A DNA stretch of 64,000 bases, from contig CM055097.1 in NCBI GenBank assembly GCA_029204225.1, forward strand, positions 63,248,904 to 63,312,903. The letters run 5' to 3'. Below are positions 37,636 to 47,557 of the stretch, piece after piece. Made by a program: the position numbers and the translations under genes. This stretch comes from Diphasiastrum complanatum (taxonomy: Eukaryota > Streptophyta > Lycopodiopsida > Lycopodiales > Lycopodiaceae). Position 1 is the stretch's first letter. The number at the start of each line of letters is the position of its first letter. The notes beneath the pieces were generated by a model, which saw nothing but the letters and a program-made list of their open reading frames with translations, searched no databases and had not been told where the DNA came from.

Positions 37636-37791
37636 TTAATAGTGTTCACAACACTATAGTGGGATTTTTTGTGTTTATGAAATCAGTCATTGGGTTCCTA
37701 GTTATGATATTGCCTTAGAAGTGATAGATCACAATGAGTTCTTGATCATTTATAATTCAATAAGGTATTATTCGTGGAATGAGTTCATATA
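37636..37791 (+). repeat. 156-bp direct repeat, copy B
   Basis: Partner of 35009-35164. It truncates the gag-protease relic to its left. Confidence 0.9.
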
Positions 37792-38096
37792 TTATTTTCA
37801 ATTGCTGGTTTTGATCATTAACATTTCAATTGGATCTCAATTGATGAAGTGTATGGAAATCATTTTATTTACATTTCAATATGGAATATTTAATAATATC
37901 TCTAGTCACACATCAGTAAATACCATAAGTTCATAATTCCATAAACTATTTGTGCTTACTTCATTCATAAAATAAGATGAACATTTACACTTTATTTGAT
38001 TCAATCATTTATGCAATTGTCATGATCTATCTACGAAACCCTGACCATATTTTCCAATGGCAAATGCTATAATATGTGGGTTTTTTTTTTTGGAAT
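37792..38096. other. Noncoding AT-rich stretch
   Basis: No gene or repeat boundary recognised before the TA tract at 38097. Confidence 0.4.
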
Positions 38097-38103
38097 ATAA
38101 ATA

Positions 38104-38136
<33 letters not shown>

Positions 38137-38138
38137 CT
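38097..38138 (+). repeat. (TA)n microsatellite
   Basis: TA-rich tract with a few TATG interruptions, abutting the GC-rich island. Confidence 0.95.
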
Positions 38139-38397
38139 AAGGAAGCGGACCCCGGGCACGAATGCACTTCCGGACGTGCATCCGCGTCCGAACGAGGACG
38201 CGGACCCAGACCCGCCAGGGGCGCGTTCGGGGGTGGACACGTCCACCCCGGACGCACTTTTTTTTTTCAAATTTTTTTATGTGTAAAAAAATAAAATAGA
38301 TTGTGTCCATGTCCGCGTCCGGGGGCCGGACGCATCTGGGTCCAGATGCCGGACGCGGACGCAAAATGCCCGTGTCCGGCCCAAACCCTCATGTCTG

Positions 38398-38399
<2 letters not shown>
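38139..38399. repeat. GC-rich island with repeated GGACGC / GCGTCC motifs
   Basis: Strong compositional contrast with the flanks. CCGGACGC, GGACGCGGAC, GCGTCCG and variants recur more than ten times in both orientations (for example 38172-38217 and 38309-38362), separated by an A/T-rich spacer at 38258-38300. Short complementary segments (GGACCCAGA and TCTGGGTCC) suggest a decayed foldback. Both ends abut TA/TG tracts. Confidence 0.65.
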
Positions 38400-38402
<3 letters not shown>

Positions 38403-38464
<62 letters not shown>

Positions 38465-38490
38465 CATATGTATATACATATATATGTGTG

Positions 38491-38542
<52 letters not shown>

Positions 38543-38554
38543 CACACGTGTGTG

Positions 38555-38601
<47 letters not shown>

Positions 38602-38622
38602 ATATATATATATATATATATA
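38403..38622 (+). repeat. Compound (TG)n/(TA)n/(CG) microsatellite
   Basis: TG tract 38406-38460, TA-rich segment, a second TG tract to about 38536, an alternating GCGCGCGCACACGTG stretch, then TA to 38622. Alternating purine-pyrimidine runs of this kind can adopt Z-DNA. Derived open frames are artefacts. Confidence 0.97.
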
Positions 38623-39220
38623 TTTAAACTTATGTACACTTTTGCGCATTTGTATGGGTGCACCCATGCATCCTCCTCCCCTCACCCATATATCTATGCA
38701 CACACTTGGGGAGGAGGATGCATGTATGGGAAAAAGGATGTATGTATGAAGAAAGTGCATATTCCCATACATTTGCACATGGGGGGTGGGCCCCAAAAAG
38801 ATTCCCCACACCTCCCTCTCAATTACTAAATTCAAATATCTTTCTTTAAGTATATTTCTTAACTAAAAATGATAGGGATGCATGTATGTGGAAAGTGCAT
38901 ATCCCCATACATTTGCACATTGTGTGCATTTGGGGGTGGGCCCCAAATATCTTTCTCTAAATTCAAATATTTGAAGTTTGACGTTAAGGTTTTATTTTTT
39001 TTTCACACTTCAATGTGCTTTAAACTTTAGCCAATAATCTTTATTACATGGCTTTCTTATTTATTTTGAATTACCAAAGTTTTATCCATAAATCATGAAC
39101 ATAAAAATTTTCTTGATTACTTAAAATTGCTTCTTTTTTTTTCAATCCTTCAAATCTCTATCTTGGCTCACCATTTTCATGAATGTTTAACCAAAGCCCA
39201 AACTCATTATCTTTAACTCC
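38623..39220 (-). repeat. Dispersed repeat R1, inverted copy
   Basis: Reverse complement of 41611-42369 and 53711-54530 over ~600 bp (for example TTGCGCA, the palindrome ATGGGTGCACCCAT at 38654-38667, GGGGGTGGGCCCCA, TTTATTACATGGCTTTCTTA). It starts at TTTAAACTTATGTACA directly after a TA tract. It contains an internal duplication (GCATATnCCCATACATTTGC at about 38757 and 38898). No coding. Confidence 0.88.
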
Positions 39221-39440
39221 AAAGAATCAAATTTTTCCAAAGACTCGAATTTTTCCAAAGGATTGAAGGACCCTTTGTACTGTCAAGTCGAATTTTTCAA
39301 AAGACTCAATTTTTTCGAAAGACTCTATTTTATTTTCCAACGACTATAATTTTCCTTAAGACTTGAATTTTTACGAAGACTCAAATTTTTCTGAAGAGTC
39401 GAATTTTTCCAAAGACTTGAATTTTTGCAAAGACTCGAAT
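39221..39440 (+). repeat. Minisatellite, TCGAATTTTTCCAAAGAC units
   Basis: About ten head-to-tail imperfect units of 18-22 bp (ACTCGAATTTTTCCAAAG and variants). It begins where R1 similarity ends. Confidence 0.9.
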
Positions 39441-39484
39441 GTTTGATATTCGAGATGTGAGATGTGCAAGATTGGCCATCATCC

Positions 39485-39546
39485 AAATCATCGGCCGCCA
39501 CCTAGATCGGCCTCCATTGCCCGTCAATGACGGACACTCTTTACTA

Positions 39547-39547
<1 letters not shown>
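39485..39547 (+). mobile_element. Helitron-type 3' end no. 1
   Basis: GCCCGTC-AAT-GACGGAC (39519-39535, one wobble pair) is followed by ACTCTTTA and CTAG (39544-39547), then T and a TA tract. A GC hairpin a few nt before CTRR with insertion between A and T is the hallmark of Helitron 3' termini. The 5' limit is not identified; the part shown begins at the GGCCGCCACCTAGATCGG phrase common to these copies. Confidence 0.7.

Positions 39548-39597
<50 letters not shown>
39548..39597 (+). repeat. (TA)n microsatellite between Helitron end and R1
   Basis: About 50 bp of TA joining the Helitron terminus to an inverted R1 fragment. Confidence 0.97.
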
Positions 39598-39601
<4 letters not shown>

Positions 39602-39765
39602 AACTTATGTACAGTTTTGCGCATGTGTATGGGTGTACCAATGCTCCTCGCCTCACCCATGCATGCACTTTTTTTGAACTAAAAATTCAAAAAAAGAGGA
39701 TGCATGTATGGGGAGGAGGATGCATGGCCCTTCTCCCCATGCATGCATCTAAGGGCCCCACTCCA
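39598..39765 (-). repeat. R1 fragment, inverted
   Basis: Starts TTTAAACTTATGTACAG after a TA tract exactly as the copy at 38623 does. The palindrome is degenerate here (TATGGGTGTACCAAT). GGAGGAGGATGCATG follows. Confidence 0.8.
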
Positions 39766-39944
39766 AATTCAAATTATCCTTTACCAACACACATAGGGTT
39801 TTGAAGTGCATGTACATACTTTCATGGTGAAAGGTGTGAAACAAATGAGACTTTCATTATCAAAAATTTGAAGGGTGCTCTAAGAATTTTTTTTTTTATC
39901 AAACTTTTCATGGGAAAGGTTGAAATAAAAATGCATTTTTATGA
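39766..39944. other. Short unassigned stretch
   Basis: AT-rich with no recognised feature; ends at the next Helitron-type terminus. Confidence 0.4.
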
Positions 39945-39987
39945 AGATCGGCCTCCATTGCCCGTCAACGACGGGCACTCTTTACTA

Positions 39988-39988
<1 letters not shown>
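39945..39988 (+). mobile_element. Helitron-type 3' end no. 2
   Basis: Perfect 7-bp stem GCCCGTC (39960-39966), loop AAC, GACGGGC (39970-39976), then ACTCTTTA and CTAG (39985-39988), followed by T and a TA tract. It is the best-preserved terminus of the family together with the one at 45729. Confidence 0.78.
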
Positions 39989-40027
<39 letters not shown>

Positions 40028-40063
40028 ATGTATATATATATATAGATACATATATACATATAT

Positions 40064-40109
<46 letters not shown>
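39989..40109 (+). repeat. (TA)n/(CATA) microsatellite
   Basis: TA tract with TGTGTATG and GATACATA interruptions, ending at a G-run (GGGGGGTTTGGGGGGCAACG) that can pair with the CGCCCCCC after it. Confidence 0.95.
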
Positions 40110-40111
<2 letters not shown>

Positions 40112-40247
40112 GGGGTTTGGGGGGCAACGCCCCCCACCATCGGCTTTCCTCCTAAACTGGTCGTCACCCAGATCATCGTGGTCGCCCGTCGGCTGCCCAC
40201 GTCGTCGGTCGTCCATTGCCCCCTCAACGACGGGCACTCTATACTAG
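40110..40247 (+). mobile_element. Helitron-like unit between TA tracts, 3' end no. 3
   Basis: Starts with GGGGGGTTTGGGGGGC, ends with GACGGGCACTCTATA and CTAG (40244-40247) followed by T. The terminal stem is imperfect (GCCCCCTC against GACGGGC). TA-rich sequence lies on both sides, so this 138-bp unit may be a very short non-autonomous Helitron, but no TC 5' terminus is evident. Confidence 0.55.
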
Positions 40248-40610
40248 TACATATATATATCTATGTATGTACATATATATGTATCTATGTATGTACCATA
40301 GTTGCACTGCGTTTCAGAAACACGTTTCAGAAATTTTTGAAAAAAATTTCAGAAACATTTAAAAAAAAAATTGGGTTTTTTTTTTGGGGGGCAATATGGG
40401 TATTAGATGAAAGCTCTAATTAAGAGCATAATTACTGTGTAATTTGCCGACTGTTTCGGGTGCAGGATGGTCCAGTTCAGGTGCATTAATCCATGTTGGG
40501 TTCTGTCAAGGATAAAAATTCAAAACTAACGTCTAGCATGTCTATTACGATCACAAATGGTCCCAGTAAGTGTGTTTTCGCTCAGGGAGTGGAAGGCCAA
40601 GTCATGAGGC
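40248..40610. other. Noncoding stretch
   Basis: TA/CATA-rich start, then three TTTCAGAAA phrases (40311-40358). No gene. Confidence 0.5.
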
Positions 40611-40766
40611 CGATGTGTGTGTGTGTGTGTGTGTGTATGTACGTGAGTGCATGTGTTTATGTATGTGTGTATTCGTGAGAGTGCATATATCTCTGCATGC
40701 GTGTGGGTAGTCTAGCATAGTGTGTCCGTCGATGGTAGGCGGCTGGCCGATGATGTGTGTGTGTGT

Positions 40767-40835
<69 letters not shown>

Positions 40836-40990
40836 AATTTGTGTGTATGAGTGTGCGTGTGTATTTGTGTGTGTGGATTTGTGGTCGATGGTGTGTGTGA
40901 TTTATGTGGTCGATGGTGTGTGTGTGTGTGTGTGTGTGGATTTGTGTGTATGAAATGTGTGTGTGTGTGTGTGTGTGTGTGTGATTTATG
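40611..40990 (+). repeat. (TG)n microsatellite complex
   Basis: Several TG tracts (40614-40636, 40755-40831, 40918-40937, 40954-40982) joined by repeated phrases GATTTATGTGG(T/C)CGATG. The same phrase and arrangement recur at 46066-46170, so the two complexes share an origin. Confidence 0.95.
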
Positions 40991-41070
40991 TGGCCGATGA
41001 GATAAATTGATCAAACAAACTTGTGTAGCAAGAGAATAAAAAACTACAGAGCTAGGAAAAAAGAAAAAGG

Positions 41071-41323
41071 AAAAACCCTAGAGGTAAGAACAAAGGAGAA
41101 CTTCGTGTCAAATTTCCATTTCAATTTAAATAAATAAATAAATGTCTAGTTCTAGATATTCAACTTCTACTATTTTCCACAGTCGTTGCAAGGATGGGAT
41201 TAGCAGATATGCTCCCTCATAGAGCATGGATGCTAGACGGAAAAAACTTTGGGTAAAACTTTTTGTCCATGATTTATGGGTAGAACTTTGGTAATTCAAA
41301 ATAAATAAGAAAGCCATGTATGT
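41071..41323 (+). repeat. Direct repeat R2, copy 1
   Basis: AAAAACCCTAGAGGTAAGAA to AATAAGAAAGCCATGTA matches 46721-46976 with a modest number of substitutions. Its last ~80 bp (CATGATTTATGGGTA onward) also match part of R1, so R2 and R1 are probably segments of one larger family. Confidence 0.88.
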
Positions 41324-41360
41324 TTATTTTTAATAGAATGGAGGCACCCCCTTGTTTTAG

Positions 41361-41366
<6 letters not shown>

Positions 41367-41397
<31 letters not shown>
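41367..41397 (+). repeat. (AC)n microsatellite
   Basis: About 31 bp of AC after R2 copy 1. Confidence 0.95.
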
Positions 41398-41398
<1 letters not shown>

Positions 41399-41475
41399 TT
41401 TAACCTTCTTAATTTTTTTTTAGGGAAATGGAGGCACATCTCTTTCTCTATGGGTGGTTGGTCAGCCTGTGTATG

Positions 41476-41477
<2 letters not shown>

Positions 41478-41531
<54 letters not shown>
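41478..41531 (+). repeat. (GA)n microsatellite
   Basis: About 54 bp of GA upstream of R1; the R1 copy at 53711 also has a GA tract upstream (53493-53547). Confidence 0.97.
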
Positions 41532-41536
<5 letters not shown>

Positions 41537-41610
41537 CCCATGGGAAGGAGGGAAGGAAAAAAAAGGACTCTAGACTCTATACTTCATACAATATACCTCA
41601 TCCACAAAAA

Positions 41611-42369
41611 GTTTTTTATATGGAGATGTGTGTGTATGTGCACGCGCGTGCGTGCACACACGCATTCGATGTGTCGAGTGAAGCTCTCACACACACACAA
41701 TGAACATGCGCACACACACACATAGGCGCATGCACACACACGCACGTGTGCTCCAAATCCCCCCTCCCCCCCTTATTTTTCTCTTTTTATTGTCTATTTT
41801 GCTCCCCTCACCCCATCCCCCTCCTTTCTGTGCATTTTTTGGGCCATGGATAAAAGCTTGTGGGTAACGATTTAGGAGTTAAAGCTAGTGAGTTTGGGCT
41901 TGTAGTTAAACATTTTTGAAAATGGTGGGCCAAGATAGGAATTTGAAGGATTGACAAAAAAAAAAAAGCAGTTTAAAGTAGTCAAGAAAATATTTATGTT
42001 CATGATTTATGGGTAAAACTTTGATAATTCAAAATAAATAAGAAAGCCATGTAATAAAGATTATGGGTTAAAGTTTACAGCACATTAAAGTGTGTGAAGA
42101 AAAAATAAAACATTAACTTCAAACTTTAAGCTTCAAACATTTGAATTTAGAGAAAGTATTTGAATTTAGTGAGGGGTAGGGAGGGGGTGGGGAATCTTTT
42201 TGGGGCCCACCCCTCAATGCACACAATGTGCAAATGTATGGGGATATGCACTTTCCCCATACATGCATCCCCCTCCTCATCATTTTTAGTTCAGAAAAAG
42301 CTCATGCATGGGTGAGGGGAGGAGGATGCATGGGTGCACCCATACACATGCGCAAAAGTGTACATAAGT
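41611..42369 (+). repeat. Dispersed repeat R1, direct copy
   Basis: Matches 53711-54530 end to end: GTTTTTTATATGGAGATGTG, a CA/TG-rich part, CCAAATCCCCCCTCCCCCC, AAAGCTTGTGGGTAACGA, GGGGATATGCAC, the palindrome ATGGGTGCACCCAT (42330-42343) and the end GTGTACATAAGT. No open frame of note and no target duplication. The class is unknown; structure near the end suggests a nonautonomous DNA element. Confidence 0.88.
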
Positions 42370-42479
42370 AATATAAATTCAAAAGAAGAGGATGCTTGTA
42401 TGGGGAGGAGGATGCATGGCCCTCCTCCCCATGATTATCTATATAGCATAAAACTATTTCAGAGAGAGTGTGTGTGTTT

Positions 42480-42552
42480 TTGCCGTCAAAAATGTCACGC
42501 AGTGCCACCGAAAATATCACGCTCTACCTGCAAAAAACGTCACTCATTTGCA
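42480..42552 (+). repeat. Three imperfect 23-bp units, CAAAAATGTCACGC type
   Basis: GTCAAAAATGTCACGC, ACCGAAAATATCACGC and GCAAAAAACGTCACTC follow each other with about 23-bp spacing. Confidence 0.65.
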
Positions 42553-43249
42553 AAGAAAAGAGCAAAAAAACGTTTGAAAGAAACCTTGGAATACATACAT
42601 GTTTTCTCTTGAATCAATGTTTCAAGCATATTCATGGCTAGTGATAGTTATCAATTTTTTGTGAAAAGAAATATTATCTAAAGTCCAAATTGAACAATAG
42701 TGAGCATGTCCATGAAACGCTTTTCACTGGAGTTGATTCGTGTTGGAAAAATTTGAATGAAAATTTGTCCAGATTTGAAAAGTTAAATATTCGGCCAAGA
42801 TATGCTTCATCAAATATTCGAGTGACATGCTTAATGCCAACTATCTCGCGTGGAGCATTTATTAGACTAGACTGAGCATCAGATCAAAATTTGTCTATCA
42901 TTTGTGCTTCTTTTCTAGCTTTAGCGCATTTTTCTGGAGTGAGTTTCTTAGAGGTGTTGAAGTGCGAGTTTGGAGCTGCCAAAGCAAGAGTTTTTGGTGT
43001 TGTTGAAGCATCTACAACAGCGTTTACCCACATCAACGTACAACATTTACAAAAGTGTGTCCACCTTCTCTCCCTCTCTTAGTGATCAAAAATCGATGAC
43101 AATGCAAAACGCGACTCAAATTCTACATAGGTTGTTTCATAAGGTGAAGAATTTGTTCATGTAGATCTGTCTGAGTATGATAAGGTGAAAGGTGAAGAAT
43201 CTATTCATGGATATCTATCTGCATTCCTACTTATACATCTTTTACTAGT
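42553..43249. other. Unassigned stretch
   Basis: Better base balance than most of the window, with small frames (60-64 codons) but no domain motif. It could contain decayed gene sequence; nothing recognised. Confidence 0.35.
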
Positions 43250-43525
43250 CTGTTGCGCTGGACAGAGAATCAACTGTCTTTGCTTGCGTTTTGGACAACC
43301 ATTTATCTTTTGAATGTGCTGGTCAGACATTCATTTCTATTTTTTATTACACTGGTCTAAAACTCAGCTCCCTTTCTGACTGCGTTGGACAACCATCTAC
43401 CTCCCTTTTTGAATAAGCCTCTCTTTTTCAATAGGCTGGTCAGACTTCATGTGTCTTTTTGTGCTGGTCAGAACTTCATATCGCTTTCTAATTGCGATGG
43501 ACAGACCTTCGTCTCTCTCTCATAT
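43250..43525 (+). repeat. Degenerate tandem repeat, GCTGGTCAGA / GTTGGACAAC units
   Basis: At least eight imperfect units of ~30-50 bp, each starting TG(C/T)G(C/T)TGG(T/A)CAGA or GTTGGACAACCAT and followed by a C/T-rich part (TTCATnTCTCTTTC). The chance open frames here reflect the repeat. Confidence 0.75.
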
Positions 43526-45203
<1,678 letters not shown>

Positions 45204-45419
45204 GGCATAATCAAAGAGGGAAACCGACATTTTCTCAAAACAAAAATGAAGAAATGGAAAACCTCTTATACACACCCCCTCTTCAACACACACAAAATGT
45301 ACCCTAAACACACACCCCATAAACACACAGTCATTTTTTTAAACACCTTTCTCTTCCCCCTTAAACATAGACAACCATTTTTTATACACACAAATTTAGA
45401 TCGTTGGAGCGATTGTTGG

Positions 45420-45729
45420 ATAGCATGGTGTACATCCTGGTAGTCACCAGCCAGTGGCCACCACCCAAACCATTGGTCGCCCGTCAACTTCCGACCATTT
45501 CAGACCGCAATAGGACCGCCCGTCACCCAGATCGCGTCGGCTGCCCATCAACGACGGGACCCACTAGATCGTCGGCCGTCCATTGCCCGTCAACGACGGA
45601 CCCACTAGATCATCGGCCGCCACCTAGATCGGAAATCATCGCCTATCAACGACATACTGAATTTCCAAGTCATCGGTCGTCACCTAGATCGGCCGCCATT
45701 GCCCGTCAACGACGGGCACTCACAACTAG
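45420..45729 (+). mobile_element. Helitron-type 3' region with three stacked termini
   Basis: The true end is a perfect hairpin GCCCGTC-AAC-GACGGGC (45701-45717) followed by ACTCACAA and CTAG (45726-45729), then T and a TA tract. Upstream lie two further near-identical termini: GCCCATCAACGACGGG...CTAG (CTAG at 45564-45567) and GCCCGTCAACGACGG...CTAG (45605-45608), each followed by A rather than T. The GGCCGCCACCTAGATCGG phrase links it to the copies near 39500. The 5' end is not found. Confidence 0.7.
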
Positions 45730-45863
<134 letters not shown>

Positions 45864-45990
45864 CTAGTAAAGAGTGCCCATCGTTGACGGACAATGGACG
45901 GCCTTTGTTGACAGGTGGCCGATGGTCGTTGATGGACGGCCAATGGTCGTTGATGGGTGGCTGATGGTCGTTGACGGGTGGCCGATGTAT
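45864..45990 (-). mobile_element. Helitron-type 3' end no. 5, minus strand
   Basis: Read on the minus strand: GTCCGTC-AAC-GATGGGC (wobble-paired stem), ACTCTTTA and CTAG (45864-45867), then T. Proximal to it is a tandem series of GTTGATGG / GGTGGCCGATGG phrases to 45990. The element body would extend to higher coordinates into the TG complex; its 5' end is not determined. Confidence 0.65.
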
Positions 45991-46084
45991 GTGTGTGTAT
46001 GTACATGAGTGCATGTGTTATCTGTGTATGTGGATTTGTGTGTATGATTTGTGCTTGATGGTGTGTGTGATTTATGTGGTCAAT

Positions 46085-46124
<40 letters not shown>

Positions 46125-46210
46125 AAATGTGCATGTGTGTATGCATGTGTGATTTATGTGGTCGATGGTGTGTGCATGTGTGTATGAGTGTGCATGTGCA
46201 TTTCTCTGTG
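45991..46210 (+). repeat. (TG)n complex with GATTTATGTGGTC phrases
   Basis: TG tracts joined by the same phrases as at 40860-40990. Both complexes follow GGCCGATG, the interior side of a Helitron-type end, which suggests they are internal parts of the same family. Confidence 0.92.
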
Positions 46211-46720
46211 TATACTAAACTGCTTGAAGCCCGATTTGTTGATGCGGGCTCGTCTCGACGTGCAGCACTGGATGGAACAGACGACATGCATGACGGAGCC
46301 CGTTGCAATATTGGATCGCTTCTTGGAAATGCCAAAAAGTAAACGACCGACTTTATCAGTACACCAAGCAGGTTGTTGCAAGTATGGATAAAGTTAGATA
46401 CTAGTGATAAAAAAAGGGATTGAAGTCTCTCGGAGACACTAATTTCAATAATTCAAGATGCCCAATTCTTGGTGAGCCCTAAAATAGTGTGCAATTGAGA
46501 AATGAACACCATTCATTCGACCTTCCATCATATGAGTGCATTTTATAGCTCTCAAAGATGACAATACTTGAGGTGATGTAACAGTTCGACCAAGGTTATC
46601 AAAAACAAAAAACTTGTCTTTCAAATGAGAAACGGGGTTGGATCAAAACCAAAGGATCGCATGTGTTAGGATTTTAGAGGTAGATTGTCACATCCATTCA
46701 TGGCAAGGTACTACAGGAGC
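46211..46720. other. Unassigned stretch
   Basis: 46220-46390 has balanced composition and open frames on both strands (up to 123 codons when the TG repeat is included), possibly a captured gene scrap, but I recognise no protein. The rest is AT-rich. Confidence 0.35.
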
Positions 46721-46976
46721 AAAAACCCTAGAGGTGAGAACAAAGGAAAACTTCGTGTCAAATTTTCATTTCAATTTGAATAAATAAAAATATGTCTAGT
46801 TTTAGATATTCAACTTTTGCTATTTCCCACAGTCATTACAAGGATGAGATTAGCAAATATGTTCTTCAATAGAGCATGGATGCTAGACGGAGAAAAGAAC
46901 TTTGGGTAAAACTTTCTGTTCATGATCTATGGATAAAATTTTGGTAATTCGAAATAAATATGAAAGCCATATAATA
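46721..46976 (+). repeat. Direct repeat R2, copy 2
   Basis: Partner of 41071-41323. The LARD element at 47066 is inserted about 90 bp downstream. Confidence 0.88.
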
Positions 46977-47065
46977 AATCTTAGTGCGGTTCTGCTCATT
47001 GATGATGTTTTTTTAGGTGGATTGACAAGATAAGGGGAGAACATATGGGGTGGGCGGAGTGCGGG

Positions 47066-47544
47066 TGTAAAGACCCAAATGGGATAACCTCTAAGATGAG
47101 GATAGGAAAACACAATAGGAGAGACTATGGAGCCAAACCGCCCAACCAATCCTAGATCAAACCTGGATCTAGCCCCCAAGCCATGCCATGTGAAGCAAGA
47201 GGAGAAGAGAGAAACTGGTAACCTAAACCCAATATGTCGACGGGAGAATCCCCACCTCATTATATAGAGAGTAGAGTCTTGTGCATGTAACCATGCAATC
47301 TCCATGCAAGTCAACTATAAATAGATCACATCTCTTCATGCAGTCTTCATGCCTATATTCGTCACACAGACATGCAATACTCCATATGTCTCAATTAGAG
47401 TGTTTGGGTCCTCTCAAGGTAATTAGTCACAAACAGGCCTCAACATGGAATTAAATCTCGGCATGACCAATAATCTCGAACACTGGAGGGCCGGTCTATC
47501 ATATTAGGACTATTCCAGGTCCTTAACCGAATATGGCCATAACA
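47066..47544 (-). repeat. LARD 3' LTR (left), 479 bp
   Basis: TGTAAAGACCC to GGCCATAACA on the plus strand. Minus-strand CTCTATATAATGAGG (about 47254-47270) is a good TATA-box candidate for the element promoter. It lacks the SINE found in the right LTR. Confidence 0.95.
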
Positions 47545-47557
47545 TTCTTCCCTCCTT
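47545..47557 (-). promoter_or_regulatory. LARD polypurine tract
   Basis: Plus-strand TTCTTCCCTCCTT, i.e. AAGGAGGGAAGAA on the minus strand, immediately before the 3' LTR. Confidence 0.85.

Noticed and set aside
38277-38835. Long open frames on both strands (up to 148 codons) over 38277-38835
   Set aside because: They translate TG/TA microsatellites (Val-Cys, Thr-His, Ile-Tyr repeats) and have no protein meaning.
46220-46390. Possible captured gene fragment inside the minus-strand Helitron-like element
   Set aside because: Balanced composition and open frames on both strands are suggestive, but no protein is recognised and no intron or splice signal supports it.
46883-47314. 143-codon minus-strand frame
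   Set aside because: It crosses the left border of the LARD element and its target duplication, so it cannot be an ancestral gene; no motif is present.
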